From: Pseudomicrostroma phylloplanum
Lineage: Eukaryota > Basidiomycota > Exobasidiomycetes > Microstromatales
DNA: 64,000 nucleotides
Direction of reading: 5' to 3'
Assembly: GCA_039545275.1 (NCBI GenBank)
Contig: BCHS01000011.1
Coordinates: 124,001-188,000, forward strand
This document shows, piece after piece, positions 1-11,800 of this stretch. The first letter of the stretch is position 1; each line of letters starts with the position of its first letter. The notes under the pieces are model-generated. The model saw only the letters and a program-made list of their open reading frames with translations, did no database searches and was not told the DNA's origin. The position numbers and the translations under genes are program-made.

Positions 1-470
1 CAATTGCGGAGTTGTTTGTTGACTGTCGTGTGGCTTTTTGCTCCGCTTGTCCTAGGTGCGTACCACAGACCGCTCTGACCGCCCCGCATCAAAGAGCTAG
101 AACAAACAGAGATTGAGAGAACAAAGACAAATGAGAGACATCGAGCTTCTGTCGGACCTGGTGATTGTCTCCAGAGATCTTTTCCTCCTGCGTTGCGAGC
201 TTGGCACGGACCAGTAGGGACCGCCGTGTGCGCTGTGCTTCTCTAATATGCTCCTCCGCTCACGGGCCCGCTAGTGCGGGGACCATCAAAAGTGTCTCAG
301 TCTCTCTGTTGGGCAGACTGGCAGCACATCTGCAAAGCGCCGGCCATACCGACTACTGCCACTGTACTATCACCGGAAGATGAGGAAGGTGTATATAATG
401 ACCGCTATGTTCTGCTTCTGCCGCAACTTGTCCTGCATACCCTCTTCGACCACCGCTTCGCCTACTCACC
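1..470. other. Upstream region of first gene, no gene seen
   Basis: Only short overlapping open frames without family resemblance are present. The last 80 bases before the first gene hold a good TATA box (392-398) and a pyrimidine-rich leader. A gene whose end lies left of the window cannot be excluded, but no coding signal reaches this far. Confidence 0.5.
392..398 (+). promoter_or_regulatory. TATA box of first secreted-protein gene
   Basis: TATATAA lies about 75 bases upstream of the ATG at 471, a usual TATA-to-ATG distance for a compact fungal promoter. It supports 471 as the real start. Confidence 0.55.
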
Positions 471-1515
471 ATGAAGTTCTCTCTTGCAGCCGTCGGCATC
501 GCCGTCTCTTTGCTCTCTTATGGTGCATACGCTGGGGATGCAAGCGTCAATGATCTGCTGTTGCTGGCTGTAGCATCGACTAACCAAACGGACGGACCTT
601 CGGCGGATGACTCGCCCAATCAGACACCAGCGAAGGCAGAAGTTGCGACCAACACGTCTGCCTCAGCCGTCGACCTCGACACCATCCAGTCAGATGCCTC
701 TACCAGCAAGCGCTCTTCTCTATCTCCCCAAGCGTACAATGTTGGCAACATCGTGGCCAAGAGGACCGACTACACTGTCCTCACTGACGGAAGTGATCCA
801 CTCTACAGCAATGCAGCCCTTCAAGCTACTTCATACCTCACCTACACGGTCATTAGTAACACCACCTCCTATGCTGTTGCCAAGGCAGCTTGCCTGGCCT
901 ATTGCGACTCTGTCAAGAAGTGCGTGACTGCCAACATGTACAACGAAATCGGCAACCCTCTGCTGGACCATGTGTGAGTACCTTTTCTATCAGCAGTGAG
1001 GTTGTCGGTCAGGAGACTTACAGCCTGCCTTTCCCTTCTTCCACAGTTTCTCCGAGAGATCAAATAGAAAGTGTGCCTTGTACGGAGACGTTCCGTCTCT
1101 GTCACAGATGACAAACAAGGGAGGTCAACAGCTCTACGGAGCAGGCAGTCCCGCTAATTACATCAAGAACTCAGCCGTCTTCTACGCTTCAACAGCTTCC
1201 GGACCCGCCACACCCGCTGGCTACATTGCCACCTTTGGCCCCCTCACAACAGCCCTCAGTCTCGACGCTGCTGGCTTTCTGGAGTACAGCTTCCTCACTC
1301 AAAACGACCCAGCGACGTGCGCCACCCTTTGCACGAAGCATGCGTCCGCCAGCTGTGTCTTCTTCGACATCTGGACAGCCATGCTCGGCGACACTGTGGC
1401 TACATATGTCTGCACCCTGTATTCCGCAAAGAAGGATGTTGCTAGCGCCACCATGACGGGTATCGGCGCTCTGTCCGTCACCGCCTCCCGTGGCTACACG
1501 CGGAAGAGTAGCTGA
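471..1515 (+). CDS. Secreted fruit-body-specific-protein-like protein, copy 1
   Basis: Two exons, 471-973 and 1047-1515 (intron 73 nt, GTGAGT...CACAG), give about 323 residues. Residues 1-21 are a signal peptide ending in SYGAYA. A Ser/Thr/Asn-rich propeptide-like stretch follows, with dibasic KR sites near residues 80 and 100 that Kex2 could cut. The rest has two paired-cysteine segments: an N-terminal core around CDSVKKCVTANMYNE and NPLLDHV, then, across the intron, FSERSNRKCALY and a C-terminal part with CATLC and CVFFDIW. This pattern is that of basidiomycete and ascomycete secreted proteins often named fruit-body-specific protein. Their biochemical role is not known. The paralogue at 2487 shares the intron position, phase and core motifs. 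Secretion is well supported; the family name is moderately sure and the function is unknown. Confidence 0.8.
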
Positions 1516-2486
1516 GCCAACAGAACAATCGTTCCGCGTAACGCATTGTGCCAGTGTCAATGTCGAGAGAGAGGAGCCAGAGGCCCTCAGCAGTAGTACG
1601 TACAGCTCGATCGTCGGAATATGCCCAGTTGTTTGTCAATTGCAGTCCTTTCCGCCTTCACATTCATCCGTCTCCGGCACTCGTCCAGAGTCGCCGGATC
1701 CGACTGAACTTGCCCGTGAAGGTCCACTGATGACGAGAATGGGCGTTGCAGAAGGGTCTCCCTCCAGCTCACATATCAAAAAGCTTCCGATCCAGATGCA
1801 GGACGGGCTCCAGGGGGCGGCAGGATCTCGTCCCATCAGTGGGCGGGCTGCGAATCAACCGCGTGGTCGACCCCTCGGGATCGGCCTGTGTCCTTTCCGC
1901 GTGGCTTGAGCTGCAGAAATCGGGTGTGAAGGCGTGGAGGCGTCGGAGGATAATTTCCGCTCTTTGGCATATGAGCAGAGGCGCAATGAAAGTGTGGCGC
2001 TGTCTTGCATGCAGGTCAAGCCACCCTTACCAAAAAGCACTTCAAGCGTGAGCTCCGCACACTCGAGGACCTCGACGTCGCGTCAGCTGCGTCCCCTGTC
2101 GTTTGTCAGCTCTCCTTGGCGCTCACCCCGACTCAACCTCAGCCATTGCCTTTGACCCCCGAGATCTGCCCCGAGCCTGCCTGACAGTCGGATGCGGTCA
2201 ACCGTCACGCGGAAAGCGTCCTTTCCACCCTACCAATCGTCCAACTCCAGATTGTACCACCCTACTCAGCGTGCGCAGAGGCGTATCTCACCTCGATGCG
2301 GGTAACTCGAGACCACAAGCAGAGACAATTATAGAACGATGCCAAGGAAAGCACCAGACCCGCCTTAGCGGATCGGTGGAGGCCACAGATGGCTTAAAAG
2401 GTCACGTCCCCGATCTCGTCTGATTGTGCCGCCGTATCCACTCAAACTACTCCCCTGACATCTTTGAAGGCTCCTTTATTCTCAAC
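1516..2486. other. Intergenic spacer between tandem secreted genes
   Basis: About 970 bases without a credible gene; the open frames here lack codon-like composition and splice partners. It presumably holds the 3' end of copy 1 and the promoter of copy 2. A weak TATA-like TTAAAAG sits at 2394-2400, about 90 bases before the next ATG. Confidence 0.5.
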
Positions 2487-3508
2487 ATGAGGTTGCCTCT
2501 ACTCTACTTGGGCCTGGCTGCCGCTTTCTGCGTTCTCGGCACAAAGGCTGATACATCGACGGGGACGTCGCCCTCCGTTGAGGCTGCACTGGTAGCGGCT
2601 GTCCTCCAGCTTCAGTCCAACATCACGTCGGCTGTTATACCGACGAGTACCGCCTCGGCCGCTACAGCGACAAAGACCGCCCCGGCTGTCACACTTGGCA
2701 GACGCTCGTCTGTCGGAGGAGGTCAACGATACAATCTGGGCAACATCCTGGCCAAGCGTAGCGACTATATCACCCTTACCAATGGCACCGACCCTGTCTA
2801 TGCCAATGCTGCGCTCCGAACTTCTGGCTACCTGACATACAAGGTCATCTCCAATACCACTACATATTCCGTCGCGAAGGCTGCATGCCTCAATTACTGT
2901 GACTCTGTAAAAGGCTGCATCACTGCGAACATGTACCAGGAAATTAACAACCCCCTTCTAGATCTGATGTGAGTTCGTGCTGGTCATTCATCCGAAGGCA
3001 CCAGCCGTGTTGCTGACTGCTGGTGTACACGCTCTTCTTACCACACAGATTCAGCGAAAAGTCCAACCGAAAGTGCGTTCTGTATAGTACCGTCCCAACC
3101 CTTTCAGCAATGACAAACAAGGGTGGACAGAGACTATACGGCAACAATAGCCCGGCGAACTACATCATCAACTCTGCCGTCTTTTACAAGGACAACGGCC
3201 CGATTACCCCTCCTGGCTACGCTGTGGGCTTTGGCTCTGACACGCAGGCTGTCAGTCTCTTCGATCCTGGCTTTCTAGACTGGCAGCTGCTCCCCTCGTA
3301 TGATCCGGCGTTGTGTGCAAACATTTGCAACGACTCCAACCATACGGGATGCGTGTTTTTCAACATCTGGACTGCAGACATCCAGAGTAGAAAGACTGCC
3401 ACCGTGTGCACACTGTACTCCGTTGCTAAGAGCGCATCGGATGCTACCATCTCACAGGTCGACGTTCTCATAGTCACCGACTCTCGGGGTTACCTTCGCT
3501 CAACATGA
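2487..3508 (+). CDS. Secreted fruit-body-specific-protein-like protein, copy 2
   Basis: Exons 2487-2968 and 3049-3508 (intron 80 nt) encode about 313 residues. The first true ATG in the frame is 2487; the frame upstream of it has no ATG. A signal peptide covers roughly residues 1-21 (MRLPLLYLGLAAAFCVLGTK). After a Ser/Thr/Ala-rich stretch comes RSSVGGGQRYNLGNILAKR, matching the same segment of copy 1. The core motifs CDSVKGCITANMYQE, NPLLDLI and FSEKSNRKCVLY follow, and the C-terminal half carries CANIC and CVFFNIW. Copy 1 and copy 2 align over most of their length with one intron at the same site and phase, so they arose by tandem duplication. Both are exported and probably act outside the cell or in the wall. 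No catalytic motif is visible. Confidence 0.8.
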
Positions 3509-4519
3509 GCTGTTGCGCGCGTACCTCAAGACCACCCTTGCTTAGAAGCCTTCCGTGATTGCGGAAGATTGCCGAAGGGTCCAGCGTGGCCGCTGGCCAG
3601 GTCGCTACTGGGCCCTTGCATCGAACCGAACAATAGATATCCCGCAATCGCTCGTACCCGTCACCACATACAAGGTCTCCATGTCACCTGTTAATCACTT
3701 TCTACGTCACCTGTTAATCACTTCCAATTGTACCCTTGTATCGCATCACCGGTCAGCAATCTTAATCTCCATCGTTTTCTCTCATCTTTGAAGTAGCGAA
3801 TAGCGATAAAGGCAAGGGCCGGGAAGAGTTCTCCGATCCCAGCCTGGCCACCTCCACGAGCACCTCCTGATGACCTTCTGGCGAAGCGTGTAGCCTGGCG
3901 CTGACTCCAAAAGAACGCCACTCCACCTCGCCGCTGCGTCGCATGTCCGTCGCCGATGTCTGGACCGTCCGCCTTCACCTGCAAGAGCAACAACGCGACG
4001 GCGGGGCAACACTGTGTTTGTCGTCGCAGGCCAGCAGCGGAGATCCGAAGCGACAAAGTTTGTTTGCGCGATGGCCTACACAACGCGTTGTGCCTCCTTC
4101 GCGTCAGGACGCTGCTCAAGTGGCACCCGGAGGATAAGCCACCTCTACGCGCGAGACCCGAGCGGGAAGCACCTTCGCGTCCGCTTGCTCCTTACCATCG
4201 AAGCACGCTCGAACCCCTTGCCTGGTCCTCGCGCCTTCTTTTCACCATGTCTCAGAATGACAAGCAAACGTAGTACCATGCGTCGGCCGACGTGCTGGCC
4301 TGTCGCACCCTGACACTATCCTTGTGCAGAGCGGAGACGATCAAGGTCTCACACTTGGCCACCATGCTGCTCCCTGCATCAGAGGGCGCCGAAGCGGCCG
4401 GCTTCCATCCTCTTCACAGACGACTCTGATCCCCCGGTACTTATGTATCGGCTGATCGGGCAGCAGCGTCTCGCTGCCCCCCAAATCCCCCATCGTGCGT
4501 CTCCTTTTTCTTGCCCATC
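3509..4519. other. Intergenic spacer upstream of first hydrolase-WSC gene
   Basis: About 1 kb with no supported gene. It contains a tandem 18-base direct repeat (3683-3723) and a pyrimidine-rich leader before the ATG at 4520. A weak TATA-like TTATGTA sits near 4441, about 75 bases upstream of that ATG. Confidence 0.5.
3683..3723. repeat. Tandem 18-bp direct repeat in promoter spacer
   Basis: GTCACCTGTTAATCACTT occurs exactly twice, at 3683-3700 and 3706-3723, a 23-base period with a 5-base spacer. The GTTAATCA core resembles a homeodomain-type site. It lies about 800 bases upstream of the first hydrolase-WSC gene, so it could be a regulatory site or a chance local duplication. Confidence 0.6.
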
Positions 4520-7500
4520 ATGATGGGTCCCGGTTTCTCCTCTTACATCGTATCCGCCCTCATCCTTGTCCTCGTCTCCTGCACCGGCACTCTGGCACAA
4601 CAGTATGCCGGGTCGAGTTTCACCAACTCGCTGCCGGCTGTTTCCGGTACTGAGATTGCATTTTGGAATATTCTCGATACCTCAAGCCAGAGCACCTCTC
4701 TTCTCACGTACAATAATCTTGGAACGAATGGGAAGCGTTTGAGCCCTTCGAAAGTGCAGAAGGCCCTCATCGTCATCCATGGTTCGGGCCAAAATCCCAA
4801 TGACTATATGGCTAGTGCGATGAGTGCTCTGAGCCTGGCTACGGCAAGCAATTCCGGCATCAATCAGGACACCGTCGCAATCGTTGCTCCGCTGTTCGCG
4901 AATGACGCTCAAGCGAGTAAGTAAAGAGTCCGCCACGGCTAGCATACCGCCGCAGGACCAGAACTCACGCTCACGTCTGCTTTCTCGCTTTCCAGACTAT
5001 GCATTCCCTTATACTTCCGGCGCAGGGTCCACATCAAAAGCGCTAGTCTGGTCGGGGTCAGCATGGGCTTCGGGAGCAGTCAACGAGTACCCGTCATCGC
5101 AGACTACTGTATCAGGCTATGCCGTTGTCGACCAGATGTTGCAGTACTATGGCAACTCCGCGCTGTTCCCAAACCTCAAGTCGATTGTCGTTGTTGGTCA
5201 CTCGCTCGGAGGTCAGATGACAAATCGATATGCCGCCGTTGGAAAGAATCTAGGTCTGAGCGTCCCTATCCGGTGAGTGGTTTTAAAAAAGGGAATGCCG
5301 TTCTTTCGAACTTATGGCTAACCCATGCTCTACCATCGTACGATCTCTTCAGATACTGGATTGGCAACCCCAACGCTTGGCTCTGGTTCGATGCAAGCCG
5401 ACCGGTGTACCGAAAACCCGCGGCCACGTGCCCATCGTACGATGCATGGAGGAACGGGGTTGCCTCCGGTCTGCCGAGCAACTACAACACTGCGCTGACA
5501 AGCCAAGGCGGAGCTGCCATCCTTGCCAATTACCAATCCAAGTCCAAGATCTACGCAAGAGGTACGCTCGACTTGGGCGATGACAGTTCGACCTGTTCCC
5601 CTTTTACTACGGGAGAGACTCGAGACGAGCGCTTCTTCGCGCAGATTGCCGCCTACCCGCTTTCCTCTTCGAACAACATCGACTACATTGCTGCCGGACA
5701 TGATCAGACTGCCATGTTCACCAGTACGGCGGGACTGACTCGTCTCTTCTATGACAACTTCAGCGGCGACGGTTCCAGAGCGGCCGACATGGGCAATCGC
5801 TTGGCAGCTGGCGACTCTCCTAACCCAAGCAGCAGCAATGCTGCACCTCCTGCTATCGTCGGCACAGGTGCTTCTGGTATGACATTCCAGGGCTGCTGGA
5901 CTGACGTCAATGCGACTGGCGCGGCACACTCTCTTCGATACAGTGGTACTGTATCTGGCAGTCTCACCGTTGAGAAATGTACGGCTGCCTGCTACAAAGC
6001 CGGCTACTCCGTCGCAGGCATGCTGGCCGGGTCGACATGTCTCTGCGACAGTGCACTTCAATACGACAGCTTGAAGGTCGTCAACAGAGCTTGTCTTACC
6101 GCCTGCCCTGGTAACTCGGCCGAGTACTGTGGTGATACCGCGAGGATTTCGGTCTGGTCGAGCGGTACGCCAGCGCAATTCGGAATCAATGCGACGCCTT
6201 CGAGCACTACCACCTCTGCTACATCTACGTCCAAGACATCGACTACCACTACGTCTACTTCTCAAACCTCGACTACCACTACGTCTACATCCAAGACGTC
6301 GACGACTACTACGTCTACATCTCAGACATCGAACACCAGTACGTCAAAGGCTAAGACGTCGACGACTACGACACCTTCTGCGCCTCTCAGCACAGGAGCA
6401 TCCAAGCTCGTTCAGAAGAGTGGCACGTACACATTTACCGGCTGCTATAGTGACTCTACCAGCAAGCGGGTACTGACAACTGTCAAGACGGGTGGGTCCG
6501 TTGATATCTGTGCTGCCGCATGTGCAGGCTATGCTTACTTTGGCGTCGAATACGGAAACGTGAGTACAAGTTTAAACCCGCTCGATCAGTATAGGTCTTG
6601 TCTTACTGATTACCCTTTTTATGATGCGCCTGCCTACAGGAATGCTATTGTGGCCAGACGCTGGGTAGCTCCGCTGTCCTACAAGCGAGTTCGGATTGCA
6701 ACATGGTCTGTGCAAATGACGCTACACAGCTTTGCGGGAACGGCAATAGGATAGCTGTGTACGTATCGAGTTCCACCAGCACATCCACTACTTCTACATC
6801 CAGTAAGACTACTGCAGTTGCTACTTCGTCTGCCGAGAGCACTAGCACTTCGTCTGTCAGGACTAGTAGTACTTCGTCGACCTCTTCTACCGCCGCGGCT
6901 GCAACTCTGGGCTCTCAATACACATCGCTTGGCTGCTACAAGGACACCAGCAGCGTCCGTACGCTCAATGCTGCCTCGTACACGAGCAGCACGAACACCC
7001 CGGCAGTCTGTGCGTCCTTCTGCTCCGGTAAAGGCTACCGCTACTCTGGCACCGAGAACGGCAACGCGTGCTACTGTTCCAACTACATCCTTAACCCCGG
7101 CGCTGCTGCTGGTAGCGGCCAGACGGGATGTACCACGGCGTGCGCCGGTGCTGCGAGCCAGACGTGCGGAGGAAGCAACAGACTCTCCATCGTCCAAGAC
7201 AAGAAGTGGCAACAGAAGCTTTTCACCGTCCAGTCGCAAGGCAAGTGGGTCTTCCAAGACTGTGTGGTCGACACGGTCAGCCCGCGTACGCTTGGGACCA
7301 CCCTCCAGTCAGGCTCCACCAACACTGTCGCCACGTGTTTGGCATCGTGTAAGGCAAAGGGCCTCACGTACTGTGGTGTAGAGTACTCGGGCGAGTGCTT
7401 TGGAGCAGCCTCCCTGCCTACGACCCTCACCTCTGCAACCAATGCCGGGTCCAGCGATCCGATCGCACGAGGATGCAATATGCCTTGCAGTGGCAACAGC

Positions 7501-7590
7501 ACTCTTGCGTGCGGAGGCTCAGGCCTGCTCGATCTGTACAAGTACGATGTTAGTCGCACCTCAACGGGCACAGTCCTGCTGAGCAGCTGA
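4520..7590 (+). CDS. Secreted alpha/beta-hydrolase with four WSC domains
   Basis: Exons 4520-4916, 4996-5272, 5353-6559 and 6640-7590 give about 943 residues. The start is the ATG pair at 4520/4523; the codon at 4511 is TTG. A signal peptide (about residues 1-27) ends in TGTLA. The hydrolase domain spans about 30-430: oxyanion segment IVIHGSGQNPNDY, nucleophile elbow VVGHSLGGQ (Ser202), an Asp in GTLDLGDDSSTC and the likely catalytic His in AAGHDQTAMF. Four WSC domains follow (starting near 5878, 6424, 6915 and 7240), each beginning with a GC[WY]xD-type motif (QDCVVD in the last) and holding CYC and CGG/CGN-type cysteines. Ser/Thr-rich stalks separate them. WSC domains bind beta-glucan or related wall polymers in other fungal proteins. 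The substrate here is unknown; an esterase or lipase acting at a wall or cuticle is inference. The third intron splits the second WSC domain. Confidence 0.88.
6233..6352 (+). repeat. 30-nt tandem repeat coding a Ser/Thr stalk
   Basis: Four 30-base units encode alternating KTSTTTTSTS and QTSTTTTSTS decapeptides (the last unit degenerate), so there is a higher 60-base period. The repeat codes the probably O-glycosylated linker between WSC domains 1 and 2 and could change copy number by slippage. Confidence 0.75.
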
Positions 7591-8881
7591 AGAGGCACGT
7601 TTGGCGGCAGGGAGAAGAGTCTTGTCTCGTTGATTGTAATACCTGTCCCTTTTTGTATCATCATCACCTTCGCTGCTTGAACCGGTTTCCTCTGCTCACC
7701 CCGTCACCGTTGATTCACCTTACAATTGTATAATCGCACGTTCTCACTTGTTTCCATGCATGTGAAAAGAAGCCTGATCGTGGCTGGATTGACGGCATCA
7801 AGCCAATTACTGTCAGGGGAAACACACGGCAGACTGAGATGGGGACCTTCATGAAGACTTGTGGCTGCGCGGGCCTCTTCCCACGCTGCCGTCTCTCCCT
7901 CTCTCTCTCTGCCGCTGTGGTGTGGATGATCGGCGAATGAGATGCGAGGCGTTGCCCGAGGTTGGAGTGCCGCCTCCAACAGCGACCTCTGGGTGTGGTC
8001 TTCACACGTCTGAGACCCTTCGGCCTGCGGAGAAGCGCTTGTGGACCGAGCCGCGGGACACATCGGCCACGGGCTACGCGATCAAATCAAATCATCCGCT
8101 GATCTTTTGCGCCGTGCTTCCCATTGTATTGCGACTCCTTGCATGCTGTAATTACAATTTCTGTCCTCTTTCGTCTGACGGCGCAGGAAGTCAGGAAGGA
8201 CAAAGCCTTTTTTATGTTGCGATCAGAGCTCTAGAAGACGGCCCTTCTATCGCTTGTAGGTCGCCTTTCTCCTACTCACGGCTGACAGGGCAGCAGGGGG
8301 CAGGCGACTTCCTGAGGGAGATCAGCAAAATAGCGCTGATCTCCGACATGCAGGGAGCAACCCATTTGTGTCACCCTCGTTTGTTGTGTCTCAAGCAGAT
8401 GGGACGCGCATCTGAAGAGCGTGGCGTGGCGCGTGGAGCAGCCAGCAGCAGCCCAGTCTCTACACGATCACTTCTTGTCCGCACCCGCTTTCCCCGCTGA
8501 CGGGTGGCGTCGCTCGGCTTTGCTATCGAAACAGGCAAGCCTTGTCACCCGCCAGTGACAGGGCGGACGACACACCTCGTGGACGCCACGAGTCGCCTCC
8601 TGGATCTGGTACATAGCCAATCTATGAAGCTACCAAGGCGCGTCCAGCTCCTACAATAGGGAACCCTCACGACGATGAAAAGAGAGCGCATTAATTGATG
8701 ACTGGCCCCTTCCTGGTAGAGTAGCAGTAGTGCGAATCAGGCAATGGATCCCGGGTATCCCGTCCTCGACTGGGAAGGCAGGATTTGTATATATGGCTCG
8801 GCCGATGCCAGTCATCGTCCCCTAGCCTCCTGATTGCCCACCTTTCCTCACCCGCCCACCTCTCCCCCGCCAACGCCCACC
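7591..8881. other. Intergenic spacer between the two hydrolase-WSC genes
   Basis: About 1.3 kb with no convincing gene; the longest frame (7859-8500) has no domain or conserved motif. The region just before 8882 is the promoter of the second hydrolase-WSC gene, with a TATA box at 8788 and a C-rich leader. Confidence 0.5.
8788..8794 (+). promoter_or_regulatory. TATA box of second hydrolase-WSC gene
   Basis: TATATAT lies 88 bases upstream of the ATG at 8882, similar to the TATA-to-ATG distance seen for the gene at 471. Confidence 0.55.
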
Positions 8882-11800
8882 ATGACTTTCCGACTCCTCC
8901 TTTCCACTGTGACGACCCTCTTCCTCCTGGTGCTGACCCAGTCTTCGACTTCTTATGCTCAGCAGTTTGCCGGCGCGAATTACACGAATGCGATGCCTTC
9001 GGTGCCAGGAGCAGAGATTGCCTTCTGGAACATCCTTGATACCAAGGGAGCCAACACATCTCTGCTGACCTACAACAACCTCGGAACGAACAACAAAAGA
9101 CAAAGTACTTCGAAGGTGCAAAAGGCAGTTATTTTCATCCATGGACTGAATGAAGACCCTCAGACGTACATGTCGAATATGCTTAGCGGTCTTGCAACTG
9201 CCACGGGAACCAAGTCTACTGTGAACAGTGACACAATCTCCATCGTCTGTCCAAGCTTCTCCAACGGAGATGGAAAGAGTGCGTATCTTTGCGTTCCCGA
9301 GAAGCTATCTATGCGCCGTCATTGACCCGCCGTCTTTCCTTCTTTGCCTCACAGACGTAGCCTACCCGTGGACGTCCGGCCTGGCAGCTGGTGCGGGTTC
9401 CACTTCCCAGGCGCTGGTCTGGCAAGGATCTCAGTGGGCATCCGGTGCCGTGAACCAATACCCTTACAAGCAGACTACCGTTTCCTCGTATGCTGTCCTC
9501 GACCAGATGCTACAGTACTATGACAACGCAGCGCTGTTCCCTAACCTCAAGTCAATCGTCGTTGCAGGACACTCTCTCGGTGGTCAGGCAGTCAGCCGTT
9601 ACGCAGCCATCGGCAAGAACCTCGGACTGCGCACTCCTGTTCGCTACTGGATGGGAAACCCCAACTCGGTCTTGTGGTTTGACGCCACACGCCCTGTCTA
9701 CCGTACCCCAGCATCAGTCTGCTCCACTTTCGACGCCTGGAGAGACGGTCTAGGCTCCAGTCTGCCTACGTACAACTCGGCTTTGACCGGCGCTGGCCGT
9801 GCAGCTGTCCTCGCCAACTGGCAGTCCAAGTCAAAGATCTACGCCAAGGGAACCCAGGATCAGGGTGACGACAGCTCCACCTGCAACCCCAGCACCGTCG
9901 GTCAGAACCGCGACGAGCGCTTCTATGCTGCAATTGCTACTTATCCTCCCAACTCGGGAGACAACGTCGACTACAGCGTCTGTGGTCACGACGCTTCATG
10001 TATGATGCAAAGCGCCGGTGGACAGGCTCGTCTCTTCTTCGACAACTTCTCTGGTGATGGCACTCAAGCTCTGGACATTGGTGACCGCAGGCAAGCCGGC
10101 GACTCTCCGAACCCGAGCAGCAGCAACGCGGCGGTCCCTGCTATTGTTGGAACAGGTGCCAATGGTATGACATACCAGGGCTGCTACGTAGATGCATCCA
10201 CTAGCGCGTCGCACTCGCTCAGCAACGTCGTGAGCGTCTCCGGCAGTCTCTCCGTTGAGACCTGCACAGCAGCGTGCTCGTCCGCAGGCTACACCATTGC
10301 CGGGTTGCTCGGCGCCTCCCAGTGCCTGTGTGGCAACAGCCTGGCGTACGATGCCCTCAAGGTGGTAGATCAGGCTTGCAGCACTGCTTGCCCCGGCAAC
10401 TCGGCCGAATTCTGCGGCACTGGATCTCGACTCGCCGTATGGTCTGGCGGCACACCATCGCAGGCTGGCGCTTACAGCAACGTCAACACTTTGACCGGCT
10501 ACTCCTACGCCTCCTGCTACGTCGACAATGCCAACAACACTCGAGCTCTCAGCGCAAAGTCGACCTCCTCTTCTAGTATGACGGTTGAGACCTGCGCTGC
10601 CTACTGCTCTGGCTACCAGTACTTTGGTCTGGAGTATGCCTCGGAATGCTACTGTGGCCAGACCCTCACAGCCTCTACCGGAACCGGGTGCACCATGCTG
10701 TGCGCAGGAAACAACACGGAGCTGTGCGGCGGCTCCAACGCCCTCAGTGTGTACAACAGCACGACATTGATCTCTTCCTCCACTACCAAGACCTCCTCGA
10801 CCATGACCTCAACCTCAACCACAACTTCTTCAATGGTCACCTCTTCGACCGCGACCACTTCGTCTGCCACGACCTCTTCCGCTGCTACGTCCTCGACGAC
10901 GACCAGCAGTACCTCCAGCTCGGCTGCAGCAAGCAGTTCGAGCAACGCCGCTTACAAGGGCTGCTGGACGGACAGCTCCTCGCGTACCCTGACGACACAG
11001 GCTTACTCCAACAGCCAGAACACCGTCGCCAAATGTCGCGCTGCGTGCACCTCGCTTGGCTACGCCATTGCTGGTGTCGAGTACGGATCAGAGTGCTGGT
11101 GTGGCTCGCAGATGGCCGCCGCATCGACCCTGGTCGCCGACAGCGACTGCAATATGGCTTGTTCAGGAGACAGCACTTCCACCTGTGGTGCCGGAAACCG
11201 TCTGAGCGTCTACTCGGACCTTGCTACCCTACCCGTGGCCTCGACACCCAAGGTGGTACAAAGCACCGGCTCCTACACCTTTGTCGGCTGCTGGAGCGAC
11301 TCCGTTTCCGCAAGGACTCTTTCTCAGTCGGCAAGTGGTGGTTCAGTAGAGACGTGCGCTACCTCTTGCGCTGGTTCTCAGTACTTTGGTGTCGAGTATG
11401 GAGGTGAATGCTACTGTGGCTCGACTCTGGCCAGCGGAAGCAGTATTCAAGCAACCGCCGATTGCAATATGGTGTGCAGCGGCGCAGCCGGCGAGCTCTG
11501 CGGTGGCCCCAACAGGCTCTCGCTTTACCAGTTGACTGCCAGCGCAAGCTCGTCCACGTCGACCACCACCTCGTCCACGGCAACGTCCTCGACGACTTCT
11601 ACCACCACCACATCTACTACAACTTCCAGCACTCCTAGCAGCACTTCTACTGCCACCTCCACCACCACTTCCAGCGACACCTCTAGCAGCACTTCTAGCA
11701 CCACCACCAGCGCCACCTCGAGCACCCCCACAAGCACCACTACTTCGAGCACCACCACCTCGAGCACCCCCACAAGCACTACTACTTCGAGCACCACCAC

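Noticed and set aside
4195..4225. GGTTCGAG on the minus strand resembling a tRNA B box
   Set aside because: The rest of the B-box consensus and the A box are missing.
5330..6265. Antisense open frame of 311 codons inside the first hydrolase-WSC gene
   Set aside because: It is a shadow of a conserved coding strand with intact domain motifs. The antisense product is Arg/Ser-rich with no family resemblance.
7859..8500. 213-codon frame between the two hydrolase-WSC genes
   Set aside because: No domain, signal peptide or splice partner, and composition unlike neighbouring genes.
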